Shown piece after piece: positions 49,369 to 62,272 of a stretch of DNA of 64,000 nt. Source of the DNA: Kalaharituber pfeilii (taxonomy: Eukaryota > Ascomycota > Pezizomycetes > Pezizales > Pezizaceae); assembly GCA_015179045.1 (NCBI GenBank), contig WHUZ01000008.1, positions 868,001-932,000 of the forward strand, written 5' to 3'. The notes beneath the pieces were generated by a model. That model worked only from the letters and a program-made list of their open reading frames with translations. It was not told the DNA's origin and searched no databases. How positions within the stretch are numbered: position 1 is the stretch's first letter; each line of letters starts with the position of its first letter. A program made the translations under genes and the position numbers.

Positions 49369-51388
49369 ATGTCAGCGGCTGTAGCTAGACAGCAGCAGTC
49401 AGGTCATGGAGGAACTGGTTCAAGTTCAGGTTCGAGAATGGGATCAAATTCGCCTGTGGAAAAAAGGGTGACTGTGAAGACTGAAGGTACTGTGATGATC
49501 CCCTTTGCTTTTTTATCCTCATCCTCAATCCTTTTGTACGAAGTAATGCTGCGGCGTTGCACAATGCTATAACTATCATCATAATTTCCTTCATGATCAT
49601 CATTACCGATGTGACATCAAGCTAATTAATCTTTACCGACATGAAGTAAACAACATCGACAAATCCACGAGGTCGCCAACGACGCACAACAATCGAGATT
49701 CACAGCAACCGAGAATATTATCTCCAAAGTCGACGCATCGACGCAATGTTTCAGGTGCCTCTGTCACAGTTGACCAGCCACCAGATACATCAGGAGCTGG
49801 GTCAAATCAATCCAATTCCACAACGGAACCGTCGACATCGAACACTCATGTTCCTGCATCATTACTCCCCCCGCCTCCACCGCCTCCACCACCATCGACA
49901 GATATCCTCGAGAAGAATAGTGATTACTTCAATTATCACAAAAACCGCCTGGCGGAAGAACCCAATCCCTTTGAGCAATCATTCTCTGTTGGCAATGAAG
50001 ACAATACACCGAAAGCGATACTGCCACCCGCTTCAGCTATCACGTCACCAGCGTCACTGATCGGCGGAGCCAGTACTTACGGGTTCATGAACTCACTACG
50101 ATCAGGACCATTGTCCCCAGCTATGCTTCAGGGTCCCATTTCAAATGCACCTTTGGGATTCGACACCCATCACATTCGTACAGGACTAACACCAAATGAA
50201 TCAGGAATTAGGAGTGGACTGACTCCTGGTGGGTCTGGGTCTATGTTTCCCGTTCCTAGTCCATCACCCGCGAGCTTTTTGCAATTTGGCAGCTCAACCC
50301 CTAGTACTATGGAATTTCAGAAGACTGCTCTCTCTGCAGCATCTGCCTTGCGGAAGCAACATCCACCCCCTGCATTAAATCCAATCCCACCTCCATTAAC
50401 TAAACCAGACTTTTCAGTTTCTGCAAATGAAGACCGCGACCATAATAACTCAACGACGAAGCCTAGACAACTTTCCAATGCTTTTGATACTGATCCCGCG
50501 CATCATGCGGCCAATGGTCTCTATCTACTCGCACAGGCTCATCAGAGTGATCATCAGTACTCATCCAACACAGCTGCTGCTTCCACAAATGCAGGTGGGG
50601 CACAAAATCAATCAAGCATACCGCCCATGCAAGGTGACAATTCACCCAATTCAAAGAAGCGTAACATTATGAACAATAATACCTCAGTGGCAAGAGCGGG
50701 AACGAGCAGCAATACGCCAGCTAATATTCGGGGTGTCAGTGAAATGAGTGAGGATGTGGCTAGTGAATCTGAGGATAGTGATGATAAAGGTTCGAAAGCT
50801 GGTGAGACGAAGAATGGAAAGCGAGGAGCTGCTCGAACACGGAAAACAGATGCCAAGTCCAATAAGCGGACAAAAACAGGACAAGGAAGTACTGGTGGTA
50901 GTGGTGACGATCAAGAAAATGAGACACAGCCAACAGATACCACGAAGAAAATGACAGATGAAGAAAAGAGGAAAAATTTTCTTGAGAGAAATCGGTATGT
51001 ATTATTTCATAATTATAGGTTGGATGCATATTGTAAAAATGTATTGTTACTAAGACACCATTAAACTAGTGTTGCTGCTCTCAAATGTCGTCAACGAAAA
51101 AAGCAGTGGTTACAGAATCTACAAACGAAGGTCGAATATTATTCGCAAGAAAATGATGCTCTCACTTCCCAAGTTGCTAGTCTTCGGGAAGAGATTGTTG
51201 CGCTGAAGACATTGCTTCTGGCACACAAAGATTGTCCGATAGCAAGGGCAACAAACATGGGAATGGACACAATTCACAGTGCTCTTGCTGCAGGTGCGCC
51301 GGAATATGGGAATCATGCCAATTTCACCTCTATGGGAGTTATACCCCCACCACCAGCCGTACATGGTCATCCTAGAAGGTATTCATAA
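49369..51388 (+). CDS. atfA: ATF/CREB-family bZIP stress regulator, AtfA type
   Basis: Three exons, 49369-49486, 49647-50994 and 51070-51388, give about 594 aa. The bZIP basic region is split by the last intron: FLERN-R joins VAALKCRQRKKQW around residue 489, giving the N-x7-R signature, followed by the leucine zipper (LQTKVEYYSQENDALTSQVA). Upstream are the Aft1-type activation and repression regions typical of Atf1/AtfA: NRLAEEPNPFEQSF, TGLTPNESGIRSGLTPGGSG and repeated GPLSPAML/SPAS motifs. It ends PRRYS. AtfA homologues act in the nucleus downstream of the Hog1/SakA MAP kinase in oxidative and osmotic stress and spore tolerance (family knowledge). The intron 1 acceptor (ATGAAG|TAAAC) is weak but keeps phase and follows a CTAAT branch site. 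SP motifs are candidate MAP-kinase sites. Confidence 0.93.
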
Positions 51389-54300
51389 TTTACCAACAGT
51401 GGGCCGCCGTTTGAGATAGTCCAGAGTGCGTACGGGGTTGTACTAGCGACTGCTCCGGCCGACAGGTAGTGTGAATGCGACACTGGTGTTCATTCTCTCC
51501 CTGTGCTACCATTCAACCCCTATCTCCTTGTTCACCATATTTCATCGCAGCTTGTGTCTCGTATGCGGGAACAATCACGAAGTTAACGAAAGCATTATCG
51601 ATAAAGAGGACCAAAACTTTTCCCATTATTCTATCAATCCATCGGCGTCTTGTCAATCTCTTTCTATTTGCTTTTTTTTTTTTTTTTCATGAATAACGAG
51701 TTCTTTTGGTGTCATAGGAAAAATTCTAGTTTAGTGTGGCTAATCGGGAACAATTGGATTGAATAAAGGCAGAGATGGAAAAGATGGTACAAATTATTTA
51801 GGGCAAATTTGGGTAAGGGTAGAGATGTGGATAGCCAGCATTGGGAAAAGAGTGCTGGAAGGGTTTTCCAAAGCATATACAAGAGTTCGCTCATTGAGAT
51901 CGTCCGGGGTCAATTTGGCCCTAGGATGGTTGGGATGTTGAGGCTTGGAACAAATTTTCTATTTTCTGCTTAAATTTTTATTTTCGATTATATCTTTCCT
52001 GCACTATGCACTTGGAGGTTTACTGATTTTGGGAGGGTTCCCGTTGTTTTTGTTACCAGTATTTCCCCCTTTAGCTTACCTTTCTTGATTGTCTTGTTTT
52101 ATGTGGGACCTTTTTCATTTGGCTTTGATTATTTTTTTGGTTACGCTTTACCTGTTTGCTGTTTCCTCTACATCCTGAATATACTTCACATCACCCTTCT
52201 GTAGTTTGGTCGCGATAAAATTCTTGGAACTGTTATACGCGCACCACTCCTGCCTCTTGCTTGTGTATCTATGGAAGGGCTTACCTCAGATAATTGTTCT
52301 TGGTTTGGGTACCTCTGGCTTGCCTTGACCAATGGGTTGCCTGCCGTTGGCCGTCCTCTCTGCTCACAGCGTTTTCTTAATTTTAAATATGCCGTCTTTG
52401 TACGTGGTTGGTTGTGGAAGTGGAAATATCCTTGAGCAGATATTACAGCAGAGAGTGAACATGCAAATTCGTCGTTTCATTATATCTACCACTTCATTTT
52501 CCCTTTGCTACTCAGGTCTCCCTCGCTGTACTATGCCTCCGCATAAAGGCTCTGGGTTTCTGTTGTATCTGCAGGAACTTCAATTAAAAAAGCAGCGTGC
52601 TTGCATATCGCTTAAATGAAGGAGTCCGTGAACCAAGCCGTCGCGTCTTGAGTACAAATACACTTCGTCCATATACATGGGATCCGGCGCACTTACCACA
52701 CTCAACAGAAGTCTGTGGAGTACTGTGCTTAGACGTTTTATGGTTTTCCCCATCCACTTGCTGCTGAGTTGCTGCAACTCATAAAAGAAAAAACAGTATA
52801 TAGGTAGCATCCTTTTCCTATATCAACAGAGACTTAATCAGAATGATTAATTCGAACTTGATTATATTCTTCTTCACATTATTAACAAATTATATACCAC
52901 CATTGGTGCTTCAAATAACCTTTCTTTTGTTACATTAATAACTTCCTCCAGCGATGAACCAGCGGCTTTGAACTTCCATCCTGCCTCTACCGCATTTGAA
53001 GCTCGCCCGCATTATCAGGGGTCATTCCAATACCTCCCTTGTGCCCCTGACCCAATCTCAGGTTTAGTTTTTCAACAACTCAACGGGGTCAGGTTTTGAA
53101 CGTGCGATCTGAATTCAAATTGGGCAGGTCGGGTCGGATTTGCAAGTCACCCGCTTTAGCGGAGTAAAAGATGTCACTCGATGTTGCTCGCTGGTTGGGT
53201 TTGGGACTCGGGATTTTATCCTCAAGAGAGTGTATGGGTGTTGAATGACAGAGATTGGCATTGTCCCAGGGCCAACGGTTTTCATTTACTTTATTATTTT
53301 ATGTATTTTTATTTCTAGCAGCTTCTAGAGCATCCAACTTCTGTTTCCTGAATTAATTCGAGATCTAGTTTCATCCACCCAATGGGGAATATATCACTTG
53401 TCAGATGTATGAGTCCTAATTTGGACTTTGTTCAGTAACGTGATATTGCATTCCCTTGGTTTGTGATCTCACTGTTACCCTCTATTCTCCCGCAAGTCAC
53501 CCCAATCCTTACCATCTAACTTTGTCTCCCACTACTGAAGAATTACCTATCGTTTGTATACATATCTCGTTACTTTTTTTTGACACGGAACGTGTTCTAT
53601 GCAATGTACCCAACAGACTAGTACAATTCAAAATAACCAACAACCACAATTGCAGTTTTACCCGCGTGCTCTTGAAGCGATATGATATCTTAAATATCTA
53701 ACGGCTTCGAGTTGCCCGTGATTAAAAGGTCCTTTTTCTAAATTTTTAAGTTTTTAATTATTTTTAAATTTTTTTTTTTTTTATTTTTTTTTTTTTTTAT
53801 TTCTTCACTGGGCCTATGCACACCTACATCACTACTGGAGTTGGGGAGCACCGCCTTTATGCATGTTCTTTCCCCTATAGTCGACAGTTTCAGCTCTGGA
53901 ATGCAGTTGTGTTGGTTTGCTTTTTCTAGGACTCAAATCCCTAAGCCTAGGGTTGCAAGATTTTTCAAATAGAGTTCACTAACCTGTTTGTCATGAAGCC
54001 AAGTCACACGATCCTGCCGAGCCCGCGCTTACATTAGATTACACTATCATGATACGTAATATGCAATTACACTTCAGATCTAGATCTCCTGCAGATGGTG
54101 TATAAGCATGAAGAAACACATTTATTTCTCTGCTTCATTCATACAAGTAAAAGTGCAAGATATTGTTCTTAATTTGGTGTTTGCGGATATATGATGTTGC
54201 CTCCCGGTGACTTGTATCACGATTCCATGCTTGCCTTACTCCGGAATTGCAGAATCATGTTGCCATCCCGGAATATTTTTATAATGAGAAGAATGGGAGC

Positions 54301-56641
54301 TTTAGAAGGGCATCGAGGTGCGTGTGAGATATAGAAAGGTTTGTGGGGACAGAAAGCCAGTAGCGAAGGGGAATGGGCGTATATGATAGAGGACATCAAT
54401 GGCACTTGCGCTCGGATGGACTTAGTCTCGTAACCAGATGACCAAGTCTAGCTACGAGACTACAGTGGCCTCATGTGGAGATTGGTGAAGATAGCTGCTT
54501 GCCACAGGCCTTCGTACAGATGCTGAGAAATCAGATAACGCTATCAATGATAGCACTTGTGTGCTTGATTTCCCACGTAAACCAAACAAGCTTTCTGTTG
54601 AAAACAAGGAAACAGCCGTGAATATCTGCACAAAGTATGCAGCGTTTGAACTGATCCCGAGAATTGTAACTCTAGTCTTGTGATTGGGGTGGTTCTGAAT
54701 CTAACGGCTGTTACCCTGAAGCTGCACTGAACCAATTAACAAGCACGTGAGATCACCTAGCATATAGATGGTAACTATTTGCGAACAAATTCTTCATGTG
54801 AAACAGTTGAAACACAATATGAGGTTTTTCAATACTGCTTGGGAGGGGTAGCAAAACTTTGTAGCTTGCTGCAAATGAGAAACGGGATTGGAACTGATCG
54901 TCCATCATCTACAAGCATCCTGGGAAGCGACTAACAATCCAGAAGAGTGGCGACTCAAGTGCTTCGATCCCAGGTTCACTCCTATACTCTCACTCCATGT
55001 GTTGTTGCACGAAATTTACCCAATATCAAATGCTACATAATGCTACATGTGTCCAGCTCGCCTGATTGGGTGGCTTATATACATTTACCAAGTCGTACTT
55101 ACAAGGAAGGCGAGAAAGAGGGGTAACAGGTAGAGGGTTAGAAGGTTCAAGCGGGGCAATAGAAAAGTTGGCAGGAGATGTTCGGGTTCCAAATAAACTC
55201 GATCAATGGGATATCTTTACAGTACGGTAGTGTTTTTATGTTCCATGTCAGTAATTAACTGCCACATAGTTCGTCGCTCAGCAGGTGACCAGCTGCTGGT
55301 GATATTGTATCATCAATTCCAACTCGTCTTCCAATTTTGTTCGAGTTAGCATACTAGCTCCAGGCTCGTTTATACCTGCTTAAATCTCAACCAGACTAAT
55401 CTATGATCCCTTTCAGATTGTCCATATATCACCTGACTTGGCTCTCTTGGCAACAGCAGACGCCCTTACATCAGATTCATCCAGTGCTTATCGTCGGCGC
55501 TAAAGTATCTCCCTATAACGACGGTACCTCATGTGAGCACTCATCTTTTATATGGCTTTCGGCTGGGGGTGCTAGGGGCAGATTTAGAACTAGGTGGGGG
55601 ATTCAACGGTTTCAGATTGTGGGCATCTTTGGATGACGCCGGCCTCGGGTCAGATGTATGACACTCGTCCTTGCAGGCGTGGCATCTGCATCTGAGGCCA
55701 ATTCCCTTTATCGCACGGTTTCGATTTCAGACTGAATATGACTTATCATATTGTCACGGTAGCTTGTGGTGAATGCAACATCAAGGCCTTGGGCGAGCTG
55801 AACGGGAGGCTCAAATGCTCCAAGCACCAAGTAGTGAGGATGGCACAAGAGCAGCGAGTACTGGCCTCTCAGTACTACATCCAGTAGGTGCATCCATCGA
55901 TATCATTTCATACTACGTAGATGGTTAACTGATATTAAATATCAATTACTTGAGCTGACAATTAACTTGCAACTAGCAGCTTGGATATGAACTGCTGGTA
56001 TTATTACAAAGGCTAACTACACTGTATCCCTTGAGTACGTGAGCCATGCAGCCAAACGGCCCTGCCTAAATAATAGCAATTCAACCAATGCTTCGAAACC
56101 AGCTCTGATTGAATGGTTGGTTACTAAGTTTTTGATTAGTTCAAGTTATCAGTTACCTGACTGACTTCGATAACACTGTGCGAGAAATATGAAATTTCAT
56201 CGATAACTTAGCAATGTTGGGTCTAGCGGTATTGTGACCAATAATATATTGGTTTATAGGTAACAAGCAAACCTCCATAGCCTCGGCGATGACGTCGTTA
56301 GACCAGCGCGTCGCCTATCTCTGCAGCCACCAGGCCTGACCAAGCAACAGTATGATAAAGCTCCCGTCATCCCCCCATCTGTGCGTTCAGGATCAGCCTG
56401 CATGCATTGATCTTCCCATGGCTCGTTACCTATTAAGTAATGCAATGTAGCGCAGTACAGTATCACCTAGGCAAAGCTTAGAGTGGCGTTCTGCAGCCAC
56501 CTTGATGTGACACACCAGTAAGGGAGGAATGCAGAGAGCCAATAAACGCGATCAAAATAACTCTTGAAATAATGTAGCTAGTTATGGTTTATCAAAGCTT
56601 ACTATCAAGTACATTCTCAAAGAGTGCTTTCTAGATTCATA
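51389..56641. other. Gene-free region
   Basis: T-rich 3' flank of atfA, then 5 kb without a supportable gene. Poly-T blocks lie at 51671-51688 and 53768-53800. A GGTCAGG/GGTCGGGTCGG-rich stretch at 53.03-53.16 kb could be a transposon remnant, but no ends could be defined. Confidence 0.5.
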
Positions 56642-56837
56642 GATTAGTGCCACTTATATTGAACCTTATCTTTATTGTTGTCGTTCTTTGTGACCGCATT
56701 TTGCATTTCTTGCCAGTTGGCAGAGGTTTGACTGTATAGGATTGGTGCCACTTATATTGAACCTTATCTTTATTGTTGTCGTTCTTTGTGACCGCATTTT
56801 GCATTTCTTGCCAGTTGGCAGAGGTTTGACTGTATAG
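56642..56837. repeat. 98-bp direct tandem duplication
   Basis: Two adjacent copies, 56642-56739 and 56740-56837, differ by about one base (GATTAGTG against GATTGGTG). Each unit ends GGCAGAGGTTTGACTGTATA. Near identity suggests a recent event. Confidence 0.95.
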
Positions 56838-59645
56838 TAATGACCGGCCCACCGAGCCGCCGAGTGCGGCAGAGGCAGAGTTAATAGCAGCAGACGGAAG
56901 TGAGACACGATCCGACCGCACAATTATGAGCCCCTAAGCTGTGAATGTGGCAAAGCCTATTCACAAAGAAATTTGTAGCTATATCTTTCGAAGACTTGAT
57001 GCAGCTGCGTTGATATTCCAAGTATCGAGGTCTATGTCATACCTCATTGTATATGCGTCTTCGAAGGGAAATATTCTCTCAAAAGCGAGCGACTTGATGT
57101 AAATTTTATAAAGTCTAGCATGAAATTCCGCATGTTGTGATAACTTGCCAAGACTGATTTCTGTCTGCCGTGAACTTGAATGCTGAATGTCATGCTGAAT
57201 CAACCACGTTTATAGGCATATCAAGCCCCATGGCATGTGACTTTTCACTTCAGCGGATAATTCCGGTGAATTAAGGGTCCACCAAGGGCCCGGGATGATC
57301 CCTACCTAGAGAATCACGAGGGAAATTACCCAATCAACCTAGGCCCATCGCAAAAATTGACCTCATTTCATAGAGCTTACTGCTGAAAACTATTCCTAAG
57401 GCTCAGGCTCATCCGTCAAAGCAGCTATTGTGAAAATGTGAGGGAAATGGATCCTTGCCCATGCTTTCCTCCAAAAGCTATGGACTGGAATGCCGGGATC
57501 TATTGCTATTCAGACCTCGGCAGTTGTTGAATTGGAAATCGTATGCTCTTGGTTTGTGCAAGTATGTCTGAATTATCTTACACCTGAACGTAGATGTTTA
57601 GTTGCCATGTACATAGTCTTGGTAACCTGCGAGCGGAAGCTGAGTGCCTGATCAAAGGTTATGAGACTCGAAGATTGAAATTCGTACAGTGGGGATATTC
57701 AAAGTAAGCTCTTGAAGCTTCCAGCATCATGCTTTACTGAGTTATTGCACATGGTGAGTGGCTCGCGTACTTCTATTTGGTGTGAAGGGAATATAAGCTG
57801 TTTTCAAAACCAAGTACTTTAATGTGGGAGGGTTAATGATCCTTGAACAAAATAACCTATCCTACCACCCATTGCCATCGTCCCGGGTGTTCGGATAACC
57901 GAGAAGCCAGAGATTGCACAGTAGATGGACTAAGTAGTGTAATTTTCATGCATGTCAACCGTCACCCTTGTGACATGGACTTGCAGAGAAGCTGGGATCG
58001 AAGGGTATTCAGGATATCATCAATGTCGTGCCGGACAAGCCTAGCATTCTATGGATTGATCTGTCTCTTAATGGACCATTGAAAAGCGAGATGTATGACA
58101 ATAACTGGGGTATGTTACCTTGGCCACTATAACTCGAACTGGGAGTTGGTCTGACAGGAGGGCAGAGTGAGGGTTCGTAGAAATGAGGTGACATCTGTTT
58201 CGGTTGAAACTCAAACTATAAGGACCAATAAAGTCTCTGGGATGGAACTCTATAGAGATATTAGGTGGGCTGAATTTGGGAGTGCTCGTACTATCTGAGT
58301 TTGCATTGCATAAGAGCTTCATCTTTGTGAATGTTAGAAAAAAAATACGCTGATACCTGAACATGTCAGGGCGCAAATGCAAAGTTTTAGTGCTGCAGTG
58401 GAGATAGAACCTACCACGCAAAAGTGGATGCTGTTTGTTTCGGACAGCACACCCAGAAGGATCAGGAGTACGGAGTATCTCCCTGTAGATGACAGGCGTC
58501 TGAAGATGCTGATGTAAAGGAGCGGTTCCATGCTGCTGTGCCATTATTGTCTGAGTCGAGAAGTGGGGAAACAGGGTAGCAATATCGGCGTTCTGCACTC
58601 TGCGCTGCTTCGTTTCGTTGTGTTGGGTGTAGCTGAGTGGGGGGAAAGCAAGGTGGCCACGGCCCATCTTAGCATCAACCACAATGGCTTTCTTCCTTAT
58701 TTGACCAGTGCCAATGGGGCGTCTCATTTCCCCGTGTGGGGGAAGCCCTCGCTGTAGAATGCGGCACCACTTGCTGTGCGCCAGGCGAGGCTGCCAAACG
58801 GATTGTCCATGTACCGGTAATACGCAATAAAGTGGGCATTAATCCAGCTGCTTGGCCGCGATGCTAGGAGCTCCTGCGTTCCACCGAACGTACATTGTTT
58901 ATACCTAAGTCCCTTCCATCAGGCGTTTGTACATGCTCCCACCAGATGAATCGCCCTCCATGCCCGCTGCGCGCTTTGGTACGTGCATGGCGTTAAGTAC
59001 GGCCTCAGCGTCGTCGCAGCAGAGGTTCGGCTGATCTCCATCTGACCCCGAACGGTGGCTAGGGGGCAGCGGGCGGCGGGCGGCAGGCGGCGGATGCCTT
59101 CCATGCCAGCGTCCCAGCCGTGCTGTGCGAGGCCCCCGCCCAGCGCGGTACCGATCCCTGGAGGGACCGCCGCTTACCCAGCAGCCACATTCTTGCTGGC
59201 CCCGCTGGGGGCAGCTGCTGCGTACCATACTGCAGCAGAGGAGCGGCGACCACCCTCCGAGCGGGCAAGCCCCACGCCGCCCTGTGCTGGTCACGCACTT
59301 GCAACAGGCCGCCAGGGTCCAGTGCGCCGCTGCTTCAACGCTGTTGGTTAGCGTAATTATTAAGTCGGAGTAAGGTACGTCCAACTAAAGTAGCTATTGA
59401 ACTTGCTTTGAGTCTGCCTCCAACCCGCTGCGCTCTGGGCCATTGATTGCACTTCTGGACCCGCACTTTGCTCTGCACACGCCGTCGTCGACTGTTATTC
59501 ATTCCATCTCGATTCTTCCTCGGCGGATTGTGTGACGCTCTTGTTGCCACAGTGCTCATATTCCAACGCCGTCCACTTCAGAGTTCCCCCGCTGTAACTT
59601 CGATACAAACGCCATTGCTCATTGCCACCTCACGATAAGGCACTC
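56838..59645. other. Gene-free region and neutral trehalase promoter
   Basis: The part at 58.85-59.4 kb is GC-rich and the last 250 bp form the likely promoter and leader of trehalase. A 219-codon minus-strand frame (58068-58727) has no known domain. Confidence 0.5.
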
Positions 59646-62272
59646 ATGTCAAAATTATTGGCACCGAAGCAGCCGGCTGAGGCTGTCGACCCTTACTCCG
59701 CTGGCCATGTCTATTACGGTGAAGGACATGTGGGTACACGACGGCGGACATATTCTAATGTATAAGCTTCCCCCACACTCACAGCTGCCCGCAGAAGGGG
59801 CTCCTTATAACAATTTAGCACATGGAAATTGACTCCACATTTGTGAAATAGACCTTCGATCCCCCAGCTGAGCCTGGTCAGCAACGTGTTTATAATAAAC
59901 GGCCTCCTCGAAGACGAGGATCTCATGGTATGGGAAACCTCCGTCTTGGTTTTACATGCTTTCACCACTGACGACGGAGTTCCAAGACCCCTACGGCAGC
60001 TTCCCTAAGGGGTTTCTAATTGACGTTTCTCGGACGAAGGCTGCTTTACTTGCTGCCGAGGACACTGACGCCAATTATCAAATTACCATTGAAGATGGTG
60101 GCCCAAAGGTATGGTTCATCTACCTCAATGTGGTTGGATCCCTTAGAGTTGGGGAGCACGATCGAGGATATGAGGGCGAGCACCAGTACTGACGCGAAAA
60201 GGTTTTGGCACTCGGAACTATCAATTCCTATGGAGCCTACAATCATGAAATTAGGGGTACATATATGTTATCAAATCTGCTGCAGGAACTTACTCTTGCC
60301 GAGGCCTGTGGCCGACCATACATTCTGCTTGATGAATCTAGGCTCAGTGAAAACCCAGTTCACAGAGTGAATCGTCTCATACGGGACACATTCTGGCGTG
60401 GACTGACTCGATTCATCGATGACACCGTAATTGAGGAGGTTGCTAGAGATCCCAAAGCCGAGCGTATGAAAGACCCTAGACCAAGAATCTACGTTCCTCC
60501 AGGAGCCCCAGAACAGTATGAATATTACAAAAGGGTTGCCGAGCGCCGTCCTGAATTGAATCTGGATGTTGTCCTCCTGCCAGAGAAGATTACTGCAGAA
60601 TATACAAAGAGTGTGAACGATAAACCAGGTCTTCTTGCCTTGGCAATGGAGGAATACACAGATAATACTGGTCGCAAGAGCTTGCGGGGATGTCCATATG
60701 TAGTCCCTGGGGGTAGGTTCAATGAACTATATGGTAGGTATCGCTATATGATTATCAGGTACCATTTGCCCATGCTGATTTCTTTTTTAGGCTGGGATAG
60801 CTATATGATGGCCCTTGGCCTTATCAGAGATAAGAAAGTTGACCTCGCCAAATCTATGGTCATCAATTTCTGTTTCTGCATCCGGCACTATGGAAAGATT
60901 CTGAACGCCAACCGTTCCTACTATCTAAGCAGATCTCAGCCACCGTTCCTTACAGACATGGCAATTCGTGTGTATGAGCAAATCAAACATGAAGAGGGAT
61001 CTCTTGAATTCCTGCAGACTGCAATACTCGCAGCTATCAAAGAATACTATACTGTGTGGATGGCTGAACCACGATACGACCCCAAGACAGGCCTCTCTAG
61101 ATATCGCCCTGAAGGACTCGGTATACCACCAGAAACTGAACCGAGCCATTTTGACACCACATTGAAACCATACGCAGAGAAATATAATATGACTATCAAT
61201 GATTTCATCTTTGCATATAACGAGGGACTTGTCTCAGAGCCCGAATTGGACGAGTATTTTCTCCATGACCGCGCAGTAAGAGAATCTGGACACGATACTT
61301 CCTACCGCTTGGATGGACGTTGTGCCAACCTCGCCACCATTGATCTCCAGTCATTGCTCTACAAATATGAAACAGACATTTCCAACGTCATAAAAATATA
61401 TTTCAATAACAAGCTAGTCATTCCAGAGGGGTTCGCAAAAGGGACATCAATGAAAGCTGGAGATATCGAGAGCTCAGCTATTTGGGACAGACGTGCTAAG
61501 CGCAGGAAGCTATTGACGGATAAAATTTTCTGGAACGAAAAGGAAGGGATGTATTTCGACTATGACACTGTCAAGATGGAGCAGAGTAAATATGAGTCGG
61601 CAACTACATTCTGGCCATTGTGGGCTGGCTTAGCTGATCCAAGAAAAGCATCTATTTTAGTAAGCACTGCGTTGCCTAAATTTGAATGCTATGGCGGTTT
61701 GGTTAGTGGGACGAAGGACAGTAGAGGAGATGTTGGTATCGATCGACCTAATCGGCAATGGGATTATCCTTTGTTAGTATTCTGTGTTCATAAGAGCTGC
61801 AGATGAGACTAGCTAACGTGATTTGATAGTGGCTGGGCCCCTCATCAGATCATGGCCTGGGAAGGGTTGCGGAAATATGGTTATGCTAGTGAAGCCCAAA
61901 GGCTCACTTATAGGTGGTTGTACAGCCTGACCAAAGCTTTTGTGGACTACAACGGTGTCTTGGTCGAGAAATACGATGTTACTCGACCAATTGATCCTCA
62001 TAAAGTTGATGCAGAGTATGGAAATCAAGGCGGCGATATTAGAGGAGTTGCTACAGAAGGGTATGCTTGACTGAATATATTATTGTAGTTTCCGTCACTA
62101 ATTAGTCTATAGGTTTGGCTGGGTCAATGCCAGCTATCAGATTGGCCTGGATATAATCTCATCGCACATGCAGCGAGCTTTAGGTGCATGCATTCCCCCA
62201 GATGCATTTTTCAGAATGACGGAGACAGAAATCGAGGGAATTGTCCAGAGCGTGGAGTCTATGGGCCTTTAA
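59646..62272 (+). CDS. treB: Neutral trehalase
   Basis: Seven exons, 59646-59759, 59852-59927, 59987-60108, 60202-60733, 60791-61772, 61830-62060 and 62113-62272, give about 738 aa, the usual length. The enzyme hydrolyses cytosolic trehalose to two glucose. The N-terminus has [16 protein letters not shown], a PKA consensus RRRGS (Ser62), and the EF-hand-like loop [12 protein letters not shown] (89-100) known to confer calcium control. Trehalase signature 1, [14 protein letters not shown], is rebuilt across intron 4 (about residue 282); signature 2, QWDYPFGWAP, is rebuilt across intron 5 (about 604-613). The first splice acceptors were chosen because they restore RRGSHDPYG..FLIDV. No signal peptide is present, separating it from acid trehalase. 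Activation by cAMP/PKA and calcium at spore germination and after stress is family knowledge. Confidence 0.97.

Noticed and set aside
53030..53165. GGTCGGGTC-rich stretch as a transposon end
   Set aside because: No inverted partner or target duplication could be found.
58068..58727. 219-codon minus-strand open frame
   Set aside because: It has an ATG but no recognisable domain or splice partners, and its composition is not protein-like. A chance frame of this size is plausible in 64 kb.
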